NCBI GenBank assembly: GCA_002432865.1
Contig: DJGX01000009.1
Location: 62,001-126,000, forward strand
Length of the DNA stretch: 64,000 bases
Reading direction: 5' to 3'
Source: Cloacimonetes bacterium UBA5835
GTDB taxonomy: Bacteria; Cloacimonadota; Cloacimonadia; Cloacimonadales; Cloacimonadaceae
A model generated the notes under the pieces. It saw only the letters and a list, made by a program, of their open reading frames with translations. It made no database searches and was not told where the DNA came from. Positions within the stretch are counted from its first letter, which is position 1. Every line of letters begins with the position of its first letter. Positions 1 through 8,965 of this stretch are shown here, piece by piece. The translations under genes were made by a program, and so were the position numbers.

Positions 1-33
1 GTCTCCGATTATGTTGTCGCTACGGGCAACTAA
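1..33 (+). CDS. 3' tail of an upstream gene (partial)
   Basis: Frame 1 reads VSDYVVATGN then a TAA stop at 31-33, and the next gene begins 18 bases later, so this is probably the last codons of the preceding gene in the hydrogenase operon. Only ten residues are visible, so no family can be named. In related operons of anaerobes a small ATPase or DRTGG-domain protein often sits here, but that is expectation, not something the sequence shows. Confidence 0.45.
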   Translation, partial: VSDYVVATGN

Positions 34-51
34 TTCTGGGGGTATTAGAAA

Positions 52-1911
52 ATGTCATTAAAAAGAATTGACCTCTTGATCTGCTGTGGATCAGGATGTG
101 TAAGTGCTGGAGCAATAAAGATAAAAGATCAGTTTCATAGTGTTCTGAAAGATAAAGGTTTAACAAACGAAATAAACATCATTGAAACTGGATGTATGGG
201 ACCTTGTGACTATGGACCAGTAATGGTCATTTATCCGGAAGGAGTTTTCTATAAAAAAGTTACACCTGAAGATGTGGAAGAAATTGTTGAAGAACATTTC
301 CTTAAGGGACGCCCAGTGAAGCGTTTAATGCTTCAAGACGAAGAAGAAAAAAACTATCTCACTAATAAAGAAATCCCTTTCTATCAGAAACAGGTGAAAG
401 TAGCGCTGGCCAATTGTGGATATATTGATCCTGAGAGTATTGAAGAATACATTGCCACAGGTGGTTATGAAGCATTGGGAACTGTGCTGACTACTATGAC
501 CTCTCAACAAACCATTGATGTAATAAAAAAATCTGGTTTACGAGGAAGAGGTGGTGGCGGTTTTCCCACTCATTTAAAGTGGCAGATGGTTCACGATAAT
601 CCTTCTGAAGAGAAATATTTTATTTGCAACGGAGATGAAGGTGATCCCGGTGCATTTATGGATAGAAGTTTACTGGAAGGTGATCCGCATCGTGTTTTAG
701 AAGGAATGATGATTGCTGCTTATGCAATAGGTGCCAAAAACGGATTTTTCTATATCCGCGCTGAATATCCTCTTGCTATTAAACGAATTAAGCTTGCTAT
801 TCAAAAAGCCAAAGAAGCAGGTTTAATGGGAGAAAATATATTTGGCAGTAATTTTAGTTTTGAAGCAGAAGTTAGAACTGGCGCAGGTGCCTTTGTTTGT
901 GGAGAAGAAACAGCTCTAATTCACTCTATTGAAGGTCAACGTGGAAATCCTACTCCTAAACCACCTTATCCTGCAGTTCAGGGACTTTTGAAAAAGCCTA
1001 CAATTGTGAATAATGTAGAAACTTTAGGTAATATTCCTACTATTATTCTTAAAGGTGCGGAATGGTTTTCTTCGATGGGAACCCAAACCAGCAAAGGAAC
1101 CAAGGTTTTTGCCTTAACTGGAGATGTTAGAAATACAGGATTAGTAGAAGTTCCAATGGGAATTACTCTAAGAGAACTGATTTTTGATGTGGGTGGTGGA
1201 ATTATTGGTGACCACAAATTCAAAGCAGTTCAATTGGGAGGTCCCAGTGGTGGTTGTTTAACTACTCAGCATCTTGATGTCCCAATTGATTATGAGAGCT
1301 TAAAAGAGCGCGGTGCGATGATGGGTTCCGGCGGAGTAATTATAATGAACGAAGAAAAGTGTATGGTCAATGTTGCCAAGTTCTTTATGGATTTCTGCGT
1401 TGATGAATCCTGCGGAAAATGTGCTCCTTGTCGTATTGGCTTGAAACAAATGCTGGAGATATTAAAACGCATTGATAGTGGTAATGGTAAAGAAGGCGAT
1501 ATTGAAGAATTACAACGCTTAGGTGAAACCATATCCAAACTTGCCCTTTGCGGATTAGGTCAAACAGCTCCCAATCCTGTTCTTTCTACAATTCGATATT
1601 TCCGAGATGAATATGAGGCTCATATCAGGGATAAAAGCTGTGCCAATAAAGTTTGTCTCGATTTGATGCATTTTGAAATAGATAAAAGTCGTTGTATCGG
1701 ATGCTCTTTATGCTCTCGAAAATGTCCTACTAAATGTATTTCGGGCAGCAGAGAAGATAAATATACAATTAATCAACTGTCCTGCATAAAATGTGGAACT
1801 TGTATGGATGTATGCCCCGTAAAAGCAATTTCTAAAGTTCCGGGAATGCATCCTGATGTTAAAGCTAAACGTGAAGCGGAGGCAATAAAACAACAAAATC
1901 AAGACGAATAA
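52..1911 (+). CDS. hydB: NADH-binding NuoF-like subunit of [FeFe]-hydrogenase (HydB/HndC type)
   Basis: This is the flavin and NADH-binding subunit of a soluble multimeric [FeFe]-hydrogenase. In 619 residues it shows a thioredoxin-like [2Fe-2S] domain (C11/C12, C16, C48, C52), the NuoF core with the glycine-rich GRGGGGFP near residue 165 for FMN/NADH, an SLBB segment, a [4Fe-4S] site SCGKCAPC near 453 with a later CGLGQ, and a C-terminal pair of ferredoxin clusters, CIGCSLCSRKCP and CIKCGTCMDVCP. The whole set is that of the electron-bifurcating HydB of Thermotoga and acetogens. A GGGGGT ribosome site lies 8 bases before the ATG. It heads the visible part of an operon with NuoE-like, a second NuoF-like and HydA genes. 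Bifurcation between NADH, ferredoxin and H2 is inferred from the domain set. Confidence 0.95.
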   Translation: MSLKRIDLLICCGSGCVSAGAIKIKDQFHSVLKDKGLTNEINIIETGCMGPCDYGPVMVIYPEGVFYKKVTPEDVEEIVEEHFLKGRPVKRLMLQDEEEKNYLTNKEIPFYQKQVKVALANCGYIDPESIEEYIATGGYEALGTVLTTMTSQQTIDVIKKSGLRGRGGGGFPTHLKWQMVHDNPSEEKYFICNGDEGDPGAFMDRSLLEGDPHRVLEGMMIAAYAIGAKNGFFYIRAEYPLAIKRIKLAIQKAKEAGLMGENIFGSNFSFEAEVRTGAGAFVCGEETALIHSIEGQRGNPTPKPPYPAVQGLLKKPTIVNNVETLGNIPTIILKGAEWFSSMGTQTSKGTKVFALTGDVRNTGLVEVPMGITLRELIFDVGGGIIGDHKFKAVQLGGPSGGCLTTQHLDVPIDYESLKERGAMMGSGGVIIMNEEKCMVNVAKFFMDFCVDESCGKCAPCRIGLKQMLEILKRIDSGNGKEGDIEELQRLGETISKLALCGLGQTAPNPVLSTIRYFRDEYEAHIRDKSCANKVCLDLMHFEIDKSRCIGCSLCSRKCPTKCISGSREDKYTINQLSCIKCGTCMDVCPVKAISKVPGMHPDVKAKREAEAIKQQNQDE

Positions 1912-1924
1912 AAGGATAAGAGCT

Positions 1925-2380
1925 ATGATCAAAGAGATTTGTAAAAAATATGCTCCTCATAAGGATAATCTGATTCAGATTCTCCATGAAATTCAGAATG
2001 CGGATCCTCAGCATTATATTTCTAATGAAGCAGTGGATACTGTGGCTGAATATCTTAATATACCTGCCAATCATATTTATGGTGTGCTGACATTTTATAC
2101 GATGTATAGTACTAAACCAAGAGGCAAGAACATTATTCGCCTGTGTGAATCACCACCTTGTTATATTAAAGGTTCGGAAAACATATTACGCAAACTGAAA
2201 GTTCTGCTTGGTGTTAATGTTGGCGAAACAACAAAAGATGGTTTATTCACTCTTGAATTATGCGCCTGCTTAGGTGTATGTGGAAATGCACCTGTGATGA
2301 TGATCAATGATGATTTTTATGGCGATCTTACCGAAGAGAAAGTTGAAGAAATCATAGATAAGATCAGGGAGATGAGATAA
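1925..2380 (+). CDS. hydC: NuoE-like [2Fe-2S] subunit of [FeFe]-hydrogenase
   Basis: A 151-residue thioredoxin-fold [2Fe-2S] protein of the NuoE/HydC/HndA family, the small electron-transfer subunit that pairs with NuoF-type proteins. The four expected ligands are visible as CESPPC (C74, C79) and CLGVC (C115, C119). Length is usual for the family, and an N-terminal helical part precedes the fold. It starts 13 bases after the first NuoF gene and its stop overlaps the next start in a TAATG junction at 2378-2382, so translation of the next gene is probably coupled. It would work in the cytoplasm, passing electrons between flavin and HydA. Confidence 0.95.
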   Translation: MIKEICKKYAPHKDNLIQILHEIQNADPQHYISNEAVDTVAEYLNIPANHIYGVLTFYTMYSTKPRGKNIIRLCESPPCYIKGSENILRKLKVLLGVNVGETTKDGLFTLELCACLGVCGNAPVMMINDDFYGDLTEEKVEEIIDKIREMR

Positions 2381-3942
2381 TGAAATACTATCGCAATCAT
2401 ATCCTTGTCTCTATTAATGAGACTTCTCTTGCAGCTGGAGTTCAGGAATTTATTTCTTCTCTCCGCAATGAACTTGCCAAAAATGATTTGGCAGAGGAAA
2501 TTAATATATTGGAAACCGGACCTTTAGGTTTCTTTGGAAGAGGAATTTGTTTAACTGTATATCCAGAAAACATTAATTACGAAGATGTTAAGATCGAAGA
2601 TATTCCAGAACTTGTTCAGGAACATTTCCTGAAAGGACGTCCACTAAAACGTTTAATGCTAGGTGCAGCAGAGAAATTTAGCCCAAAATTCAACTACGAG
2701 AACCGGATTGTTTTACGTAATTCAGGTATAATAGACCCTGAAAATATAGATGACTATATTGGAACAGGTGGTTATGAAGCTTTAGAAAAAGCACTAACAC
2801 AACTTAGACCTGAAGATGTTATATCAGAAGTAAAGAAATCTGGTCTTAAAGGTAGAGGGGGAGCAGCATTTCCAGTGGGATTAAAGTGGAGCTTTACCGC
2901 TGCTCTTAATGTTCCTCAAAAATATGTAGTAGTTAATGCTGATGAAGGCGAACCAGGAACTTTTAAAGATCGGTTAATAATGGAAGGAGATCCACATCAA
3001 TTACTGGAAGGTGTAATGCTTTGTGCTTATGCCGTTGGTGCAAACAAGGCATATATCTATATCCGAGGAGAATACAAACTCTGCATAGCTCGTTTAGAAA
3101 ACGCTATTAAGCAGGCATATCAATATGGCATTTTAGGCAAAAATATCTTTGATAGTGGTTTCGATATAGATATCGAAATCAAGATTGGTGCAGGTGCTTA
3201 TGTTTGCGGAGAAGAAACAGCTTTGATTGAATCCTTGGAAGGAAATCGCGGAAACCCGCGTTGGAAACCACCTTTTCCAGGAGTTGAAGGTTTGTGGAAA
3301 GCTCCCACTATCGTAAACAATGTAGAAACTCTGGCTAATGTGCCTTTCATTATTGCCAAAGGTGCCGAAGAATTTGTTAAATATGGAACTCCTGAATGTC
3401 CGGGAACCAAAGTTTATACAATTCTTGGCGATGTTGCCTATCCGGGACTTTGTGAAGCAGATATGGGAACAACCCTAAGAACAATTATCAACGATTACGC
3501 AGGTGGAATGAAAAAAGGTTTTCGTTTTAAAGCAGCATTAGTAGGTGGAGCAGCGGGAGTTATTCTTCCCGACCGCCTTTTAGATGTAAAAATGGATTTT
3601 TCTAGCTTAAATCAATATGCTGCTGTTTTAGGGAGCGGAGCCATTTTAGTTCTGAATGAACATCAGAGTATTATCGATTTGCTTTGGAGTATTCTGCGTT
3701 TCTTCCGTCATGAATCCTGCGGAAAATGTTCGCCTTGTAGAAATGGAACAGAGCAGCTGTATAAGCTGATTTCTAAAATCCGTAAGGGAAATGGAACAAT
3801 GCAAGATGTGGATTTAATGCTGTTCATTGCAGAAACTATGCAGCAAACATCTTTCTGTGCATTAGGTCAATCACCTATTATGGCTGTCCGTAGCGCAATT
3901 GAAAATTTCCCCGATGAATTCATTGAACTAACTAAAAAGTAA
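2380..3942 (+). CDS. second NuoF-like subunit, N-terminal cluster ligands lost
   Basis: A 520-residue paralogue of the operon's first NuoF-like protein. The flavin/NADH core is intact: GRGGAAFPVGLKW near residue 156, NADEGEPGTFKDR, and the [4Fe-4S] motif SCGKCSPCRNG with a later CALGQS. The N-terminal thioredoxin-like domain aligns end to end with the paralogue but all cysteine ligands are gone; where the paralogue has ETGCMGPC this protein has ETGPLGFF, and CCGSGC is replaced by a stretch without cysteine. The C-terminal two-cluster ferredoxin domain is absent. It may be a second diaphorase subunit or a subunit with another partner. Start is fixed by the one-base overlap with the upstream stop. 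Family is certain; precise role is not. Confidence 0.9.
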   Translation: MKYYRNHILVSINETSLAAGVQEFISSLRNELAKNDLAEEINILETGPLGFFGRGICLTVYPENINYEDVKIEDIPELVQEHFLKGRPLKRLMLGAAEKFSPKFNYENRIVLRNSGIIDPENIDDYIGTGGYEALEKALTQLRPEDVISEVKKSGLKGRGGAAFPVGLKWSFTAALNVPQKYVVVNADEGEPGTFKDRLIMEGDPHQLLEGVMLCAYAVGANKAYIYIRGEYKLCIARLENAIKQAYQYGILGKNIFDSGFDIDIEIKIGAGAYVCGEETALIESLEGNRGNPRWKPPFPGVEGLWKAPTIVNNVETLANVPFIIAKGAEEFVKYGTPECPGTKVYTILGDVAYPGLCEADMGTTLRTIINDYAGGMKKGFRFKAALVGGAAGVILPDRLLDVKMDFSSLNQYAAVLGSGAILVLNEHQSIIDLLWSILRFFRHESCGKCSPCRNGTEQLYKLISKIRKGNGTMQDVDLMLFIAETMQQTSFCALGQSPIMAVRSAIENFPDEFIELTKK

Positions 3943-3963
3943 TAAGATAAGAGGATTGATATT

Positions 3964-5748
3964 ATGGCAAAAACAGTAAACGTCTTTATCGACGGTCACC
4001 ATCTGGAAGTTCCAGATACAATGACGATTATCGAAGCCGCAGATAAAATTGGAATTTATATTCCACGTTTGTGCTATCACCCCGATTTACCTCCAACCGG
4101 AAATTGTGGAGTTTGTGTAGTAGAAATTAGTGGAAATCCAACTCCAAAGCGTGCGTGTTGTACACCTGTGGCTGAAGGTATGAAAATTGTTACTAATTCC
4201 AAAAAACTTCGTACCTATCGTAAAACCGTAGTTGAAATGATTCTATCCAATCATGATGTAACTTGTCCTACTTGTTCTGCAAATAACAAATGTGAGTTAC
4301 AATCACTAGCAAATAATCTGGGTGTGGATCCTGATGCTTTACCCAGTATTCTGGTAAAAAAACCTGCAGATGATTCCAGTTTATCCATTGTCAGAGACAC
4401 CAATAAATGTATTTCTTGTGGGCGTTGTATAACCGTGTGTAATGAAGTTCAAACCGTTTGTGCTTTAACTTTTGCAGATCGCGGTATTGATACACATGTA
4501 GATACTGCTTTCAGTAACGGAATGGCTAATAGCCCCTGTGTTAATTGTGGGCAGTGTACAGTATATTGCCCCACCGGTGCTTTGCATGAAAGAAGTGAGC
4601 TAGATGCTGTTTGGGAAGCAATTTTCGATCCCGATAAGCATGTCATAGTTCAAGAAGCACCTGCCATTCGTGTTTCTTTAGGTGAAGAATTTGGTATGCC
4701 ACTTGGCAGTGTAACTCCTAAAAAAATGTATGCAGCTCTTCGTAAAATCGGTTTTGATGCTGTTATGGATACCAATTTCACAGCTGATTTAACTATCTTG
4801 GAAGAAGGTACAGAATGTGTTACTAAACTGAAAGCAGGAGAAAAGCGTCCGCTTATTACTTCCTGTTCTCCCGGTTGGATCAAATTTATGGAGACCTATT
4901 ATCCTGATTTAGCAGATTGCGTTTCCACAGCTAAATCCCCAATGAGTATGTTTGGAGTTCTTTCCAAGACATACTATGCTCAGGAAAAAGGTATCGATCC
5001 AGCAAAAATAGTGTCGGTTGCTATTATGCCTTGTACAGCTAAAAAATTCGAAGCACGACGTCCCGAACTAAGTGATAGCGGTTATCAGGATACTGATTAT
5101 GTTTTAACTACTCGCGAATTTATCCGGATGATCAAAGAAACAGGAATTGATTTTGCTAATCTTCAAGATGAAGAACCTGATGCAGGAATGAGCTTCTATA
5201 CCGGTGCAGGAACTATTTTTGGAGCTACCGGTGGTGTTATGGAAGCTGCAATTCGTAGTGCTTATTACCTGGTAACCAATACCGATCTTGAGAATGTTGA
5301 TATAACAGCAGTACGCGGATTGGAAGGGGTTAAAGAAGCATCTGTCGATATCCCCGGCTTTGGAAAAGTGAATGTAGCTGTTGCTCATGGGCTTTCCAAC
5401 GCACGCAAAGTTCTTGATCAAGTCCGTGAAGGTCTTGCCACAAAAGGTGAATCCCCTTGGCATTTTATTGAAATAATGGCTTGCCCAGGTGGTTGTGTAG
5501 GTGGTGGTGGACAGCCTTATGGTAACGATATTGCTTCAAGAGCACGTCGCGGATTAGCATTATATGAAGAAGACCGCAATTTACCGGTGAGAATGTCTCA
5601 TCACAATCCTGAAGTGTTGAAAATATACGAAAAATTCTTGGGTGAACCAAATTCAAAGCTTGCCCTCAAATTGTTGCATACTCATTATTTCAAACGGTCT
5701 ATATTTAATGGACAAATAACCGAAGAAATAACTCATAAGCACCAATAA
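3964..5748 (+). CDS. hydA: [FeFe]-hydrogenase catalytic subunit (HydA/HndD)
   Basis: Catalytic subunit that makes or oxidises H2. Across 594 residues: plant-type [2Fe-2S] (C37, C48, C51, C65), the His-Cys3 [4Fe-4S] site (H97, C101, C104, C110), two ferredoxin clusters (C149-C159; C192-C202), then the H-cluster domain with L1 TSCSPGW (C301), L2 MPCTAKKFE (C357) and L3 MACPGGCVGGGGQP (C507, C511). The C-terminal part matches the small-subunit segment of this family. L1 has Ser where most family members have a second Cys. Domain order and length match the modular type found in trimeric and tetrameric NAD(H)-linked, ferredoxin-linked enzymes. A terminator follows. The maturase gene hydG lies about 32 kb away in this window; hydE and hydF are not seen. 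Confidence 0.97.
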   Translation: MAKTVNVFIDGHHLEVPDTMTIIEAADKIGIYIPRLCYHPDLPPTGNCGVCVVEISGNPTPKRACCTPVAEGMKIVTNSKKLRTYRKTVVEMILSNHDVTCPTCSANNKCELQSLANNLGVDPDALPSILVKKPADDSSLSIVRDTNKCISCGRCITVCNEVQTVCALTFADRGIDTHVDTAFSNGMANSPCVNCGQCTVYCPTGALHERSELDAVWEAIFDPDKHVIVQEAPAIRVSLGEEFGMPLGSVTPKKMYAALRKIGFDAVMDTNFTADLTILEEGTECVTKLKAGEKRPLITSCSPGWIKFMETYYPDLADCVSTAKSPMSMFGVLSKTYYAQEKGIDPAKIVSVAIMPCTAKKFEARRPELSDSGYQDTDYVLTTREFIRMIKETGIDFANLQDEEPDAGMSFYTGAGTIFGATGGVMEAAIRSAYYLVTNTDLENVDITAVRGLEGVKEASVDIPGFGKVNVAVAHGLSNARKVLDQVREGLATKGESPWHFIEIMACPGGCVGGGGQPYGNDIASRARRGLALYEEDRNLPVRMSHHNPEVLKIYEKFLGEPNSKLALKLLHTHYFKRSIFNGQITEEITHKHQ

Positions 5749-5773
5749 ATTAACACTATACACATCCTAATAG

Positions 5774-5811
5774 AGAGGCGAGGACTATAGTTTTCCCGCC
5801 TCTTTTATTTT
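5774..5811 (+). terminator. rho-independent terminator of the hydrogenase operon
   Basis: AGAGGCG at 5774-5780 pairs with CGCCTCT at 5797-5803 around a 16-base loop and is followed by a T-rich run. It sits 25 bases past the hydA stop. Confidence 0.8.
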
Positions 5812-6525
5812 TCAACTCAATTATAACTATACAACTAATTGTATCTTTTTGTTTGCAATTTATGGTGTGGAGATGGTCTCGTTTATTGTTACATTGCTAG
5901 TTGTGCTATGGTATATTAAGGTAATGTCTATAAACAGAGTACATTGAACAACTATAATTCTAGGTCGTTATCTATGAACAAGTTAAAACTCACATTCCAA
6001 GCATATTGATCTAAAAAATGATGAGAAATATTCAGTTGAAAACCTTGTTTGCTTTCATCAATTAACATATCATTTACCTTGTTTGCTTTATATGTCGCTT
6101 TATTATCCTAAATGTACTTAATGCTTGGTATTAATTCTTGCAGATTGTCGTGCGGATGGTAATGAACGATATTTTTGTTGTAACTCTCATTTTTTTAATC
6201 AGGAAACCAGTTAATATGTGTTGCACAATTATAAATAAGAGATAAGTACCCATTAGGTAAGGTCTATAGCAAAATTGAAGGTTTATACAATGCAGTGGTT
6301 TTATAAGTAACAATCGATAAATATTTCTCCTGCTTACTCACTTTCTTTACCGTATAAAAGAAAGAATAGCATATTATTTGGCAAAGAATACTAATCACTC
6401 TGAAACATCTGTTTAAAGTGCTTGCCGAATTGTAAGTTAGCAACGCGTTAAAAGAATATGATATTCATCACATTTATACATTGTTTGGTTTTAATGCCTC
6501 AATTTATGTTCTTTTATATGATCAT
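5812..6525. other. gene-free AT-rich spacer
   Basis: About 700 bases between the hydrogenase terminator and the convergent pyrophosphatase gene. No credible coding frame or RNA gene is seen on either strand. The only structure noted is a 14-bp direct repeat, ACCTTGTTTGCTTT, at 6042-6055 and 6076-6089. Stop-rich composition fits decayed or purely intergenic DNA. Confidence 0.6.
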
Positions 6526-8877
6526 TTACTGATCCTGAGGAATTTTTGGGGCTGAAACAGGATAGATATTAGTTACATTTAGAGAATCCTTATCTACCAT
6601 AATTATTTTATTTTCAATCTTATGATTTAATTGCGCCTTACTAAAGGGAGGGTTTATATTTTCCACATGCAATGAGTAACTTACAATCAATCCTGAAAAG
6701 ACAATAGAAATCATACTCATTAATTTCACCAGAATATTTATGCAAGGTCCTGCTGTATCTTTGAAAGGATCTCCAACTGTATCGCCAACGATACTTGATT
6801 TATGAATATCCGTACCTTTAGCTTTCAGATCTGTTTCAATATATTTTTTTGCATTATCCCATGCCCCTCCCGCGTTATTCATCATTACTGCTAAAACAAA
6901 ACCGGAGGAAAGAGCACCAACCAGAATTCCTAAAACTCCGGGAATTCCTAAAATCAGTCCTGTGGCAATGGGAGATAGAATTCCTATTAAAGCAGGTAAA
7001 AGCATTTCTTTCTGAGCAGCTTGAGTGGAGATTGTAACGCATTTAGCATATTCAGGTTTAGCAGTTCCTTCTAAGATTCCTGGTATTTCTTTAAATTGGC
7101 GTCGTACTTCTTTAACCATTTTACCAGCAGCGCGTCCTACAGCTTTTATGGTTAATGAGGAGAATAAAAAGGCAACCATTGCTCCAATGAAAATGCCAAG
7201 TAAAAACTTAGGATTCAACACATGGATTTGGAAGTAATGTATAAAATCCGCCATGGAAGCCTCTGCGATTGGAATGTTTTCACTGAATTTCATATTATAA
7301 TTTGTATGTAAAAAAACTGCTTTTCCAGCTTTGTTTCCTATCAAGGTTAGTGCTCCTCGAACTTCTTCCAAATAAGCAGCCAGCAAAGCCATAGCTGTTA
7401 AAGCAGCACTTCCAATAGCAAATCCTTTTCCAGTAGCTGCTGTTGTATTTCCAACTGAATCAAGGTTATCTGTCATCAATCTAACATTTTCAGGTAAATT
7501 ACACATTTGTGCATTGCCACCGGCATTATCAGCAATAGGGCCAAAAGCATCCATAGCTAATGTTACTCCTAAAGTAGCAAGCATACCAACTGCTCCAAAA
7601 CCAATTCCATATAAACCCATTTCAATAGAAGAAAAACCATGGCTGCAAATAAAAGCAGCAAGAATTCCTACCACAATAACAATCACTGGAGCAGCTGTTG
7701 ATCGCATTCCAACTGATATACCTTCTAAAATAATTGTGGCAGGACCATACTCTGCTTGATTAGCTATTTCCCGAGTTGGTTTATAGCTATGAGAGGTAAA
7801 TAATTCGGTAAAAAGCCCAATTAATATTCCTGCTACAAGCCCAATTACTGTAGAGATAAAAACTCCAAAATAATAATCAGGAGGTAACAGAGATTTTGTT
7901 ACAAAGAATGCACATATCGCAATTAACAAAGAACTGGAATAGACGCTTTTGTTTAAAGCAAACATCAATTCCTTGGGGCCAGCATTTTCTTTGGTGCTTA
8001 CAGTGAAAATACCCAAAATAGAAAGAAGGGCTCCTAACCCAGCGAGGATCATAGGTGCTACCACAAAATTGGTAGCCCATGAAGCATAATTGGCACCTAA
8101 CATATTTACAGCACTCATTCCTAAAGCAGCTGTAGCTAAAATTGAGCCGGCATAACTCTCATATAAGTCAGCTCCCATACCAGCAACATCACCAACATTG
8201 TCACCAACATTATCTGCGATAGTAGCTGGATTGCGAGGATCATCTTCTGGAATATTGGCTTCCACTTTACCGACTAAATCCGCACCTACATCCGCAGCTT
8301 TAGTAAAAATGCCTCCTCCTAAACGAGCAAAAAGTGCTTGCGTGGATGCGCCCATGCCAAAAGAAAGCATAATTACGGTAATTTGTGATAGAGGAAAATG
8401 AAACAAATTTAGGATGAGAAACCAAGCTGATATATCAATTAAGGCAAGGCCTACTACCGTTAATCCCATAACGCTCCCAGCTCGAAAAGCAATTCTTAAC
8501 CCTTTATTAAGACCTACGGTGCAAGCTTGTGTTGTCCGATTAGAGGCAAGTGTAGCCATATTCATCCCAATATAGCCAGCCAATCCACTAAAAAAACCTC
8601 CAGTTAAAAAGGCCCAGGGGATTAACCAATGCAACACACCCAATCCCAATGACATAATCTGAAAAATGATAAAAGCAATTATAAAAAAAATGCCTACACC
8701 TTTATATTGCTGTTTCAAATAAGCAAAAGCACCTTCCCGAACATAACCTGCAATTTCTTGCATTTCAGTACTGCCGGGGTCTTGTTTTTTAACCTGATAA
8801 AAAAACACTGCTGCGAATATCAAAGCTAAAACAGCACCTAAAGGAGCTATCAACCATAAGACAGGTATTGATGTCAT
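6526..8877 (-). CDS. hppA: K+-dependent membrane ion-pumping pyrophosphatase
   Basis: An integral membrane pyrophosphatase that couples PPi hydrolysis to Na+ and/or H+ export. From the ATG at 8877 it has 783 residues with about 16 membrane segments. The catalytic motif DVGADLVGKVE lies at 196-206, with DNVGDNVGDVAG after it and GDTVGDPFKDTAGP near the C terminus. GNTTAATGKG near 476 has Ala where K+-independent enzymes have Lys, so it should need K+. T92, F96, D148 and M175 resemble the set I recall for pumps that move both Na+ and H+. A TTG two codons upstream is possible, but AGAGG six bases before the ATG favours 8877. It appears to be a single-gene unit; a 7-bp-arm dyad lies in its leader. 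Confidence 0.96.
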   Translation of the reverse strand: MTSIPVLWLIAPLGAVLALIFAAVFFYQVKKQDPGSTEMQEIAGYVREGAFAYLKQQYKGVGIFFIIAFIIFQIMSLGLGVLHWLIPWAFLTGGFFSGLAGYIGMNMATLASNRTTQACTVGLNKGLRIAFRAGSVMGLTVVGLALIDISAWFLILNLFHFPLSQITVIMLSFGMGASTQALFARLGGGIFTKAADVGADLVGKVEANIPEDDPRNPATIADNVGDNVGDVAGMGADLYESYAGSILATAALGMSAVNMLGANYASWATNFVVAPMILAGLGALLSILGIFTVSTKENAGPKELMFALNKSVYSSSLLIAICAFFVTKSLLPPDYYFGVFISTVIGLVAGILIGLFTELFTSHSYKPTREIANQAEYGPATIILEGISVGMRSTAAPVIVIVVGILAAFICSHGFSSIEMGLYGIGFGAVGMLATLGVTLAMDAFGPIADNAGGNAQMCNLPENVRLMTDNLDSVGNTTAATGKGFAIGSAALTAMALLAAYLEEVRGALTLIGNKAGKAVFLHTNYNMKFSENIPIAEASMADFIHYFQIHVLNPKFLLGIFIGAMVAFLFSSLTIKAVGRAAGKMVKEVRRQFKEIPGILEGTAKPEYAKCVTISTQAAQKEMLLPALIGILSPIATGLILGIPGVLGILVGALSSGFVLAVMMNNAGGAWDNAKKYIETDLKAKGTDIHKSSIVGDTVGDPFKDTAGPCINILVKLMSMISIVFSGLIVSYSLHVENINPPFSKAQLNHKIENKIIMVDKDSLNVTNIYPVSAPKIPQDQ

Positions 8878-8897
8878 AAACAACCTCTAACTTATTA

Positions 8898-8913
8898 TTA
8901 GCTTGGAAGCTAA
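8898..8913 (-). promoter_or_regulatory. short dyad in the pyrophosphatase leader
   Basis: TTAGCTTGGAAGCTAA has 7-base perfect arms around GG, 20 bases before the hppA start. It could be an operator or a small leader hairpin; chance cannot be excluded. Confidence 0.25.
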
Positions 8914-8965
8914 GGATTAATTCTTTATTCTAAAATCATTTTGTTATATTCATAAAATTTGTCAA

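Noticed and set aside
5104..5463. 119-residue open frame opposite hydA
   Set aside because: Antisense shadow of a strongly conserved coding region; no independent support.
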